From NCBI RefSeq assembly GCF_004217285.1, contig NZ_SHKS01000002.1:310001-374000 (forward strand): 64,000 nucleotides of DNA. Reading direction: 5' to 3'. The notes under the pieces were generated by a model. That model was not told where the DNA came from, made no database searches, and worked only from the letters and a program-made list of their open reading frames with translations. Below are positions 16,822 through 23,816 of the stretch, one piece after another. The position numbers and the translations under genes are program-made. The DNA is from Streptomyces sp. BK239 (lineage in GTDB: Bacteria > Actinomycetota > Actinomycetes > Streptomycetales > Streptomycetaceae). Numbering within the stretch: position 1 is the stretch's first letter; every line of letters starts with the position of its first letter.

Positions 16822-18357
16822 ATGCGCGTCATGGCACAGATCGCGATGGTGATGAACCTCGACAAGTGCATCGGCTGCCACACCTGCTCCGTCACCTGCA
16901 AGCAGACGTGGACCAACCGCACCGGCGTCGAATACGCCTGGTTCAACAACGTCGAGACCAAACCCGGCGTCGGCTACCCCCGCCGCTACGAGGACCAGCA
17001 GCAGTGGAAGGGCGGCTGGATGCTCGACAAGCGCGGACGGCTCGTCCTGCGCTCCGGCGGACGCCTCAAGCGGCTCCTGTCGATCTTCTCCAACCCCGAC
17101 CTGCCCTCCATCGAGGACTACTACGAGCCGGTCACCTACGACTACGACAACCTCGTCAACGCCCCCGCCCAGAAGGACATCCCCGTCGCCCGCCCGCGCT
17201 CGGTCCTCACCGGCAAGCCCACCGCCATCACCTGGGGCGCCAACTGGGAGGACGGCCTCGGCGGAGCACCCGAGAACGCCGGCGGCGACCCCAACCTCAC
17301 CGGGGAATGGGCGCAGAAGGTGAAGTTCGAGTTCGAGCAGACCTTCCTCTTCCACCTGCCCCGCCTGTGCGAACACTGCCTCAACCCGGCCTGCGTCTCC
17401 GCCTGCCCCTCGGGCGCGATGTACAAGCGGGTCGAGGACGGCATCGTCCTGGTCGACCAGGACCGTTGCCGGGGCTGGCGGATGTGCGTGACGGCGTGCC
17501 CGTACAAGAAGGTGTACGTCAACCATGCCACCGGCAAGGCCGAGAAGTGCACTTTCTGCTTCCCGCGCATCGAAGCCGGGCAGCCCACCGTCTGCTCCGA
17601 GACCTGCGTCGGCCGACTGCGCTACCTGGGACTGCTCCTCTACGACGCGGACAAGGTCGGCGAGGCCGCGGCCACCCCGGACGAGAAGGAGCTCCTCGAC
17701 GCCCAGCGCGGGGTCTTCCTCGACCCGCACGACCCCGAAGTCCGCGCGGCAGCCCGCGAGTCGGGTATCCCCGAGGACTGGCTGGAGGCGGCCCGCCGCT
17801 CCCCCGTGTACGACCTGGTCATGCGCTACAAGGTGGCGCTGCCGCTGCACCCGGAGTACCGCACCCTGCCCATGGTCTGGTACGTGCCCCCGCTCTCCCC
17901 CGTCCTCGACGCCGTCGACGCGGCGGGCGGCGACCAGGACGACCCCGACCACGTCTTCGCCGCCGTCACCCGGCTGCGCATCCCGCTGGAGTACCTGGCG
18001 GAACTGTTCACCGCCGGAGACGCCGACGTGGTCGCCGGGGTGCTGATGAAGCTCACCGCGCTGCGCTCGTACATGCGTGAGCGCACCCTCGGCGAGGACG
18101 GCGACGAAGTCGTGCTCAAGGCCGTCGGGCTCACCGGCCGGGAGGCGGAGGATCTGCACCGGCTGCTCGCCGTCGCCAAGTACCAGGACCGGTACGTCGT
18201 CCCCGCCGCCCACAAGGAGGACGCCGCCGCGCTGACCGCCATGGAGAACCGCTGCCCGGTCGAGACGTCCGGCGACCCCGAGCCCCGCAAGATCATGCTC
18301 GGCATCCCCACCCTGCGCCGCCGTACACCCGAAGCCCCCGCCGGAGGCCGTCCGTGA
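16822..18357 (+). CDS. narH: respiratory nitrate reductase beta subunit
   Basis: This 511-residue electron-transfer subunit carries four Fe-S clusters. The four cysteine groups are CIGCHTCSVTCK near the N-terminus, CEHCLNPACVSACPSG, CRGWRMCVTACPYKK (Trp in the second ligand position, marking the [3Fe-4S] cluster) and CTFCFPRIEAG with CSETCVGR. The start is the ATG at 16822, one base after the narG stop; a second ATG farther upstream would lie inside narG. Stop and start of narJ overlap (GTGA). The C-terminal region from about residue 330 is the usual NarH dimerisation extension. Confidence 0.97.
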   Translation: MRVMAQIAMVMNLDKCIGCHTCSVTCKQTWTNRTGVEYAWFNNVETKPGVGYPRRYEDQQQWKGGWMLDKRGRLVLRSGGRLKRLLSIFSNPDLPSIEDYYEPVTYDYDNLVNAPAQKDIPVARPRSVLTGKPTAITWGANWEDGLGGAPENAGGDPNLTGEWAQKVKFEFEQTFLFHLPRLCEHCLNPACVSACPSGAMYKRVEDGIVLVDQDRCRGWRMCVTACPYKKVYVNHATGKAEKCTFCFPRIEAGQPTVCSETCVGRLRYLGLLLYDADKVGEAAATPDEKELLDAQRGVFLDPHDPEVRAAARESGIPEDWLEAARRSPVYDLVMRYKVALPLHPEYRTLPMVWYVPPLSPVLDAVDAAGGDQDDPDHVFAAVTRLRIPLEYLAELFTAGDADVVAGVLMKLTALRSYMRERTLGEDGDEVVLKAVGLTGREAEDLHRLLAVAKYQDRYVVPAAHKEDAAALTAMENRCPVETSGDPEPRKIMLGIPTLRRRTPEAPAGGRP

Positions 18358-19145
18358 GCCCGCTGCCCGCAACGATTCCCGCCCTCGTCCGCACCCGCGT
18401 CCGGGCGGCCGTACGCCGCCCGGCCCGGCTCACACCTGAGGAGACGGCGGGCCGAGCCCTGATACTGCGGCTCGTGTCGCTGCTCCTGCAGTACCCCGAC
18501 TCCGAACTGACCGCAGCGCGCACGGAGTTGACAACCGTGGTGGAAGCTCTTCCGGCCACGCCCGCGGCGGAACACCTGGCCCGGTTCACCGACTGGTTCG
18601 CCGGGCAGGAGCCCGAGGCGCTGGAGCGGCACTACGTCGAGATGTTCGACCTGCGCCGCAAGAGCAGCCTCTACCTCACCTACTATCTGCACGGTGACAC
18701 CCGTCGGCGGGGCATGGCCCTGCTCACCCTGAACCAGCGCTACAGGGCCACGGGCTGGGACACCGACGGGGGCGAACTGCCCGACCACCTCCCGGTGGTG
18801 CTGGAGTTCGCCGCCCTTGTAGGCCCAGGTGGCGGCGAGGCACCGCTGCGCCAGCACCGGCGCGGACTGGAACTGATCCACCGTGCCCTGGCCGACGCCG
18901 ACTCCCCCTACCGGCACGTCCTGGCCGCGCTGCTCACCCTGCTTCCGCCGCCCACCGAGGCGGACCGCGCGGCGGTGGCCCAGCTCGTCGCCGAGGGCCC
19001 GCCCAACGAGGAGGTCGGCCTCGACCCCTACGGAACCTACGGCGACGGCGAGTTCGCACCTCCGGGCACCTTCGTGCCGCCCGTGCCCGCCCCGCCGACC
19101 TGTGTTCCACCTGCTCCGACCAGCCGTACGGAAGGCCCCCGATGA
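18354..19145 (+). CDS. narJ: nitrate reductase assembly chaperone
   Basis: NarJ-type chaperone of 263 residues, all helical, without a membrane segment. Family features are RLVSLLLQYPD near residue 42, LARFTDWFAG, the YVEMFDLRRKSSLYLTYYLHGDTRRRG core, and DGGELPDHLPVVLEFAA. It binds NarG and controls Mo-cofactor insertion and membrane attachment. The GTG start overlaps the narH stop and the stop overlaps the narI start (ATGA), so the four nar genes are translationally coupled. The proline-rich C-terminal tail (from about 225) is longer than in E. coli NarJ. Confidence 0.95.
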   Translation: MSPLPATIPALVRTRVRAAVRRPARLTPEETAGRALILRLVSLLLQYPDSELTAARTELTTVVEALPATPAAEHLARFTDWFAGQEPEALERHYVEMFDLRRKSSLYLTYYLHGDTRRRGMALLTLNQRYRATGWDTDGGELPDHLPVVLEFAALVGPGGGEAPLRQHRRGLELIHRALADADSPYRHVLAALLTLLPPPTEADRAAVAQLVAEGPPNEEVGLDPYGTYGDGEFAPPGTFVPPVPAPPTCVPPAPTSRTEGPR

Positions 19146-19924
19146 ACGCCGTACCCACCCCTCTGGCCGCCGCGTCCACGAGCGGCGCCGACCTCCTGTT
19201 GTGGGTCGCCGTTCCCTACATCTGTCTCGCCGTGTTCGTGGTGGGGCACATCTGGCGCTACCGCCAGGACCAGTTCGGCTGGACTTCCCGCACCACCCAG
19301 CTCCTCGAACACCGCTGGCTGCGCTTCGGCAGCCCGCTCTTCCACCTCGGCGCCTTCATGGTGATCGCCGGGCACGTGGTGGGTCTCGCCATTCCCGACT
19401 CGTGGACCGAGGCGGTCGGCATCACCGAGCACGCGTACCACACCACGGCCGTGTGGGCGGGCTCGGTGGCGGGCGTCGCCATGGTCGCCGGGCTGGGCAT
19501 GCTCTGCGCCCGCCGGCTGCTGACCCGCCAGATCCGGCTCGGCACCGACCGCAGCGACAAGCTCCTCTTCCCCCTGCTGTCCGCCACCGTCGTGCTGGGC
19601 ATCACCGCCACCGCCGCCCACAACGTGTTCGGCGCCGGCTACGACTACCGCTCGACCGTCTCCGTCTGGTTCCGCGGCCTGTTCGTCCTCCAGCCGCAGC
19701 CCGAGGCCATCACCGGGGCCCCGCTGCTGTTCCAGCTGCACGCCCTGAGCGCCTTCCTGCTCTTCGCGGCCTGGCCGTTCACCCGGCTGGTGCATGTGTG
19801 GAGCGCGCCGATCGGCTACCTGGCCCGCCCGTACCTGGTATACCGGCGACGCTCCGCCCCGACCGCGGCCCCGACGACCGCGGGCCGGACCCGGTCGGCC
19901 TCCGGCTCCGGGCGAGCCGCATGA
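19142..19924 (+). CDS. narI: respiratory nitrate reductase gamma subunit
   Basis: This 260-residue integral membrane cytochrome b has five membrane helices and holds two haems that take electrons from (mena)quinol. Histidines suited for haem binding lie in FHLGAFMVIAGHVVG (helix 2) and in the last helices (LHALSAFLLF, TRLVHVWSAP). The region EHRWLRFGSPLFH is typical of NarI. It overlaps narJ by four bases. A strong 15-bp terminator hairpin begins 12 bp after the stop and ends the operon, so the DUF6457 gene beyond it may be read separately or through leakage. Confidence 0.95.
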   Translation: MNAVPTPLAAASTSGADLLLWVAVPYICLAVFVVGHIWRYRQDQFGWTSRTTQLLEHRWLRFGSPLFHLGAFMVIAGHVVGLAIPDSWTEAVGITEHAYHTTAVWAGSVAGVAMVAGLGMLCARRLLTRQIRLGTDRSDKLLFPLLSATVVLGITATAAHNVFGAGYDYRSTVSVWFRGLFVLQPQPEAITGAPLLFQLHALSAFLLFAAWPFTRLVHVWSAPIGYLARPYLVYRRRSAPTAAPTTAGRTRSASGSGRAA

Positions 19925-19935
19925 GCCACGAACCC

Positions 19936-19974
19936 GTGCTGGCGCCGGACGCGACGCCCGTCCGGCGCCAGCAC
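19936..19974 (+). terminator. terminator of the narGHJI operon
   Basis: A perfect 15-bp stem (left arm 19936-19950, right arm 19960-19974) with a 9-base loop stands 12 bp after the narI stop. It is GC-only in its core and lacks a T-run. Confidence 0.8.
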
Positions 19975-20023
19975 CGACCACAGCACTGCGCACCACCCGC
20001 TCACGAACCCAAGAAGGATGATC

Positions 20024-20285
20024 ATGGACGATGTACTGGGAATGGACGGCCGCGGTGAAGGCCGACCTGGGTATCGACCTCGAAGTCGACCTGGCTCTGC
20101 TTCTCGCCGTCGCGGGCGACGCCGCTCACGGTGTCGCCCGGCCCGCCGCGCCGCTGACGACCTTCATGGTCGGGTATGCGGCGGGGCAGGCAGGCGGCGG
20201 GCCCGAAGCGGTGGCCGACGCAGCCCGGCGCGCCGGAGAACTCGCCGCACGCTGGGCAGGCGCTCTCGCTCCGCGGCCCGCTCGG
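20024..20285 (+). pseudogene. DUF6457 protein, frameshifted
   Basis: From 20040 on, the frame beginning at ATG 20031 gives WTAAVKADLGIDLEVDLA, then HGVARPAAPLTTFMVGYAAG, clearly the small helical DUF6457 family often found with or fused to molybdopterin-guanine dinucleotide genes. The well-placed ribosome binding site (GAAGG, six bases) belongs to ATG 20024, whose frame starts MDDVLG but then goes wrong. One extra G at 20038-20040 explains this: without it the protein would read MDDVLEWTAAVK. Starting at 20031 might still give a nearly normal product. At the other end no stop occurs near the expected end; the frame runs to 20579, antisense to gap. It could be inactive or a sequencing error. 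Confidence 0.65.
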
Positions 20286-21314
20286 TCAGTTGCGAGGGAG
20301 CGTGCCGGCGACGTGCTCGGTGAGGTCGAGCAGCCGGTTGGTGTAGCCCCACTCGTTGTCGTACCAGCCGAAGACCTTCACAAGGTCGCCGTGCGCCTGG
20401 GTCAGCGGGGCGTCCAGGACGCAGGAGGCCGCGTCGCCGACGACGTCGCGGGAGACGATCGGGGCTTCGGACACGCGCAGGATGCCCTTGAGCGGCCCGT
20501 CGGCGGCCTCTCGGAAGGCGGCGTTGACCTCGTCGGCGGTCACCGGCCGGTCCAGGACCACGCTCAGGTCGGTGAGTGAGCCGTCCTCGACGGGGACGCG
20601 TACGGCGATGCCGTCCAGGGTGCCGGACAGCTCCGGAAGGACCAGGCCGACGGCGCGGGCGGCTCCGGTGCTGGTGGGAATGATGTTGACGGCGGCGCTG
20701 CGGCCGCGGCGGAGGTCCTTGTGCGGGCCGTCGAGGACGACCTGGTCATTGGTGTAGCCGTGGATGGTGGTCATCAGCCCCTTGACGAGGCCGAAGCGGT
20801 CGTCGAGGACCTTCACCATGGGCGCCACGCAGTTGGTGGTGCAAGACGCGTTGGAGACGACGTGGTCCCGCTGCGGGTCGTAGGTGTCCTCGTTGATGCC
20901 CATGACGACGGTGGCGTCGACGCCCTTGCCCGGCACGGACAGCAGCACCTTGCGGGCGCCGCCCTTCAGGTGCAGACCGACCTGCTCCCGGGTGCGGAAG
21001 CGGCCGGTGGACTCGATGACGATGTCCACGCCGAGGCCGGCCCAGTCCAGGGCGGCCGGGTCGCGTTCGGCGGTCACGGCGATGCGGTGCCCGTCGACGG
21101 TGATCGAGGTGTCGTCGTGCTCGACGGTGCGGCCGATGCGGCCATACGTCGAGTCGAACTCCAACAGGTGCGCCAGCGCGGCCGGCGAAGTGAGGTCATT
21201 GACCGCCACGACCTCGACGGCTGGGCCGGCCTCGGTCTCCGCGCGCTGCAGCACCAAGCGCAGGTAGTTGCGTCCGATGCGGCCGAAGCCGTTGATTCCC
21301 ACGCGCACGCTCAT
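20286..21314 (-). CDS. gap: glyceraldehyde-3-phosphate dehydrogenase (type I)
   Basis: A 342-residue NAD-dependent glycolytic enzyme. The Rossmann motif GINGFGRIGR is at the N-terminus; AVNDL carries the acidic residue typical of NAD-preferring forms. The active site has SNASCTTNC with nucleophile Cys158 and TTIHGYTNDQ with His185, and the C-terminal WYDNEWGY is intact. The ATG at 21314 follows GGGAGG at six bases. It is probably a second, condition-specific GAPDH beside a chromosomal housekeeping copy, placed here with PPDK and fermentation enzymes. It lies directly downstream of the response-regulator gene on the same strand (about 130 bp), so it may be transcribed with it. Confidence 0.95.
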   Translation of the reverse strand: MSVRVGINGFGRIGRNYLRLVLQRAETEAGPAVEVVAVNDLTSPAALAHLLEFDSTYGRIGRTVEHDDTSITVDGHRIAVTAERDPAALDWAGLGVDIVIESTGRFRTREQVGLHLKGGARKVLLSVPGKGVDATVVMGINEDTYDPQRDHVVSNASCTTNCVAPMVKVLDDRFGLVKGLMTTIHGYTNDQVVLDGPHKDLRRGRSAAVNIIPTSTGAARAVGLVLPELSGTLDGIAVRVPVEDGSLTDLSVVLDRPVTADEVNAAFREAADGPLKGILRVSEAPIVSRDVVGDAASCVLDAPLTQAHGDLVKVFGWYDNEWGYTNRLLDLTEHVAGTLPRN

Positions 21315-21441
21315 GTCCGTCGTCCTCCCGATCGATCCGCGTCTGTCTGCGCTGCCAGCCTGCTGGCCGGGGATGCGATCGGACATGTGCCGTACGGGGG
21401 CGAGCCGCGGGACGTTCGGCCCCACAGCTCGCCCGGGGGAG

Positions 21442-22134
21442 TCAGCGGCCTTCTTGCTTCAGCCGGTCCTGAGCCTGGGTGGCGATGACGGCGGCCTGGA
21501 TGCGCCGCTCCACACCGAGCTTGGCCAGCAGCCGGGAGATGTGGTTCTTCACCGTCTTCTCGGCCAGGTAGAGCCGCTGCCCGATCTGGCGGTTGGTCAG
21601 GCCCTCCCCGATCAGGGCCAGGATCTCCCGCTCACGGTCGGTCAGGCCCGGCAGGGCGTCGGGCTCGGGCTCCGGTTCCTGGCCCTGGCGCAGGCGGGCC
21701 ATCAGCTTGGCGGTGGCGCTGGGGTCGAGCAGGGACTGTCCGCGGGCCACGGTGCGCACGGCCGAGACCAGGTCGGAGCCCTGGATCTGCTTCAGCACGT
21801 ACCCGGACGCCCCCGCCATGATCGAGTCCAGCAGCGCCTCCTCGTCGTCGAACGAGGTCAGCATCAGACACGCCAGCTCCGGCATGCGTGAACGCAGCTC
21901 CCGGCACACGCTCACCCCGTCGCCGTCCGGCAGGCGCACATCCAGCACCGCGACCTGGGGGCGCAGGGCGGGCACGCGGGTCAGGGCCTGTTCGGCATTG
22001 GCGGCCTCGCCGACCACGGTGATGTCCGGCTCGTCGTCCAGCAGGTCGTGCACCCCGCGCCGTACCACCTCGTGGTCGTCCAGCAGGAAGACCCGGATCG
22101 GGTTGTCGGGGCCGGGCTGCTCGCCGTCCGCCAT
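21442..22134 (-). CDS. osdR: NarL/DosR-family response regulator (DevR/OsdR-like)
   Basis: A 230-residue regulator with a receiver domain (2-125) and a LuxR-type helix-turn-helix (about 164-220). Phosphorylation residues are in place: Asp19/Asp20, Asp65 (VLDVRLPD), Thr93 and Lys115. The recognition helix reads [18 protein letters not shown], nearly the same as M. tuberculosis DosR, including the counterparts of Lys179, Lys182 and Asn183 that contact the DosR box (here Lys193, Lys196, Asn197). It should therefore bind GGGnC-N4-GnCCC palindromes, which are frequent in this window, including one 118 bp before its own start. The cognate kinase is probably the one at 5162. The name is by analogy with S. 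coelicolor. Confidence 0.92.
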   Translation of the reverse strand: MADGEQPGPDNPIRVFLLDDHEVVRRGVHDLLDDEPDITVVGEAANAEQALTRVPALRPQVAVLDVRLPDGDGVSVCRELRSRMPELACLMLTSFDDEEALLDSIMAGASGYVLKQIQGSDLVSAVRTVARGQSLLDPSATAKLMARLRQGQEPEPEPDALPGLTDREREILALIGEGLTNRQIGQRLYLAEKTVKNHISRLLAKLGVERRIQAAVIATQAQDRLKQEGR

Positions 22135-22251
22135 CGAATACTCCTTGATCTGCTTCTTCTGCGCCGTCTGAATCCCGCACCGGACTTCGCCCATGGCTGC
22201 GACCGGTCCTTGTCTATCGCAGATCTTGCGCGATCCCGGGCCCAAGGGCCA

Positions 22252-22265
22252 GGGCCGGTCGGCCC
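22252..22265. promoter_or_regulatory. candidate DevR/OsdR box upstream of the regulator gene
   Basis: GGGCC-GGTC-GGCCC, exact, with A/T extending each arm (22251-22266). It is 118 bp before the regulator start and has the same core as the palindrome at 9912, suggesting autoregulation. Confidence 0.65.
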
Positions 22266-22597
22266 TACTGGCACTGGCGCGCCGTCTGCCCACTGGGTAC
22301 CCCATCGGACCTGATCGCCTCGCCCGTAACCACCGCTGCCGAACAGTGACCACTTGAGCGCGTCGGCCAGATCCCCGGCCGGGTGGTCGGCCGCGCCGTG
22401 GCCGTCCCGCGCATCACAGCACCCCGCGGCTGGACTCGCGGCGGATCAGTCCGGCGGCCTGCGGGTCGCCTGACGGGCCGGATCGGCACGAGGGCGCGGG
22501 CTGCCGGCCGCGCTGCATCAAGCCCACCAAACGCCGTGGCTCATCCCACGGCAGTGAATTCCGCCGGACAGAGGGGTCGGGTGCCGATCGCGGTTCA

Positions 22598-22611
22598 GGG
22601 CCGACCGGCCC
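22598..22611. promoter_or_regulatory. candidate DevR/OsdR box upstream of adh
   Basis: GGGCC-GACC-GGCCC, exact, 90 bp before the alcohol dehydrogenase start. Confidence 0.65.
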
Positions 22612-22701
22612 CACTCGTGAGGACGTCCAGCACCTGCCGCAACACCAGTCCGCAGTCGACCCTGGAACCGCACCGCACCGACAGAGTCTGAGGAGCATTC
22701 C

Positions 22702-23712
22702 ATGAAGGCAGCAGTCGTCCGGTCCTTCGGTGAACCGCTGGTGATCGAGGAACGGCCGGATCCGGAGCCAGGTCCCGGCCAGGTCCGCATCCGGCTCGAG
22801 GCGTCCGGGCTGTGCCACACCGACATCCACGCCGCGCACGGCGACTGGCCCGTCAAGCCGACCCCGCCGTTCGTCCCCGGCCACGAAGGCGTCGGCATCG
22901 TCGAGGCGCTCGGCGACGGCGTGACCCACCTGACCGTCGGCCAGCGGGTTGCGGTGCCGTGGCTGGGCTGGGCGTGCGGACGCTGCGAGCACTGCCTGTC
23001 CGGCTGGGAGACCCTGTGCGAGCAGCAGCAGAACACCGGCTACAGCGTGGACGGCGGGTACGCCGAGAAGATGCTCGCCCCGGCCGACTTCGCCGCCGTG
23101 GTCCCCGAGGGCATCGACCCGCGCGACGCCGCCCCGCTGACATGCGCCGGCGTGACCACGTACAAGGCGCTGAAGGTCGCCGGCGTCTGCCCGACCCAGC
23201 TCGTGGCGATCTCCGGCATCGGCGGCCTCGGCCACCTCGCCGTGCAGTACGCGAAGATCGCCGGAGCCACGGTCGCCGCGATCGACGTCACCGACGACAA
23301 GCTCGACCTCGCCCGTGAGCTCGGCGCGGACATCCTGATCGACGCCCGCAAGGAGGACCCGGCCGAGGTGCTCAGGCAGCACGGGGGCGCGCACGCGGCG
23401 ATCGCGCTGGCCGTCGACGAGCAGGCGTTCGCCTCCGTCTACGGCGGTCTGCGGCGCGGCGGCAAGCTGGTCATGGTCGCCCTGCCCGCCGGCGGCACCA
23501 TCCAGGTACCGATCTTCGACACCGTCCTGAACGGCACCTCCGTCATCGGCTCCATCGTCGGCACCCGCCAGGACCTGGACGAGGTCTTCCAGCTGCACGC
23601 CGCCGGACGCACCAAGGTGATCTACGAGACCCGGCCGCTGGAGACCGTCAACGACTCCATCGCGGAAGTTTTGAACGGTCAGATCAAGGCGCGCATCGTC
23701 TTCGAGATGTGA
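22702..23712 (+). CDS. zinc-dependent alcohol dehydrogenase (AdhP-like)
   Basis: This 336-residue medium-chain dehydrogenase has catalytic Zn ligands Cys38, His61 (GHEGVG) and Cys148, and structural Zn ligands Cys92, Cys95, Cys98 and Cys106 (CGRCEHC). A Rossmann motif for NAD(H) follows (SGIGGLGHLAVQYA, about residue 175). It most resembles bacterial AdhP, which interconverts ethanol and acetaldehyde and could dispose of reductant when oxygen is short. A clear box lies upstream. PPDK starts 104 bp downstream on the same strand, with a small hairpin between, so the two may share a transcript. Confidence 0.93.
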   Translation: MKAAVVRSFGEPLVIEERPDPEPGPGQVRIRLEASGLCHTDIHAAHGDWPVKPTPPFVPGHEGVGIVEALGDGVTHLTVGQRVAVPWLGWACGRCEHCLSGWETLCEQQQNTGYSVDGGYAEKMLAPADFAAVVPEGIDPRDAAPLTCAGVTTYKALKVAGVCPTQLVAISGIGGLGHLAVQYAKIAGATVAAIDVTDDKLDLARELGADILIDARKEDPAEVLRQHGGAHAAIALAVDEQAFASVYGGLRRGGKLVMVALPAGGTIQVPIFDTVLNGTSVIGSIVGTRQDLDEVFQLHAAGRTKVIYETRPLETVNDSIAEVLNGQIKARIVFEM

Positions 23713-23737
23713 CCCTCCGGCATGGCCGCTGTGCCTC

Positions 23738-23757
23738 CTGCACTGATCGGAGTGCAG
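23738..23757 (+). repeat. small intercistronic hairpin
   Basis: CTGCACT and AGTGCAG form a 7-bp stem around a 6-base loop between adh and ppdK. It is too weak to be a firm terminator; partial termination or mRNA processing is possible. Confidence 0.4.
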
Positions 23758-23816
23758 CTCGGCCAGTTGCCAGGCCCGCACCTGCCCCTTGCGAAGCAGG
23801 AAGGAACAGCACTGTC

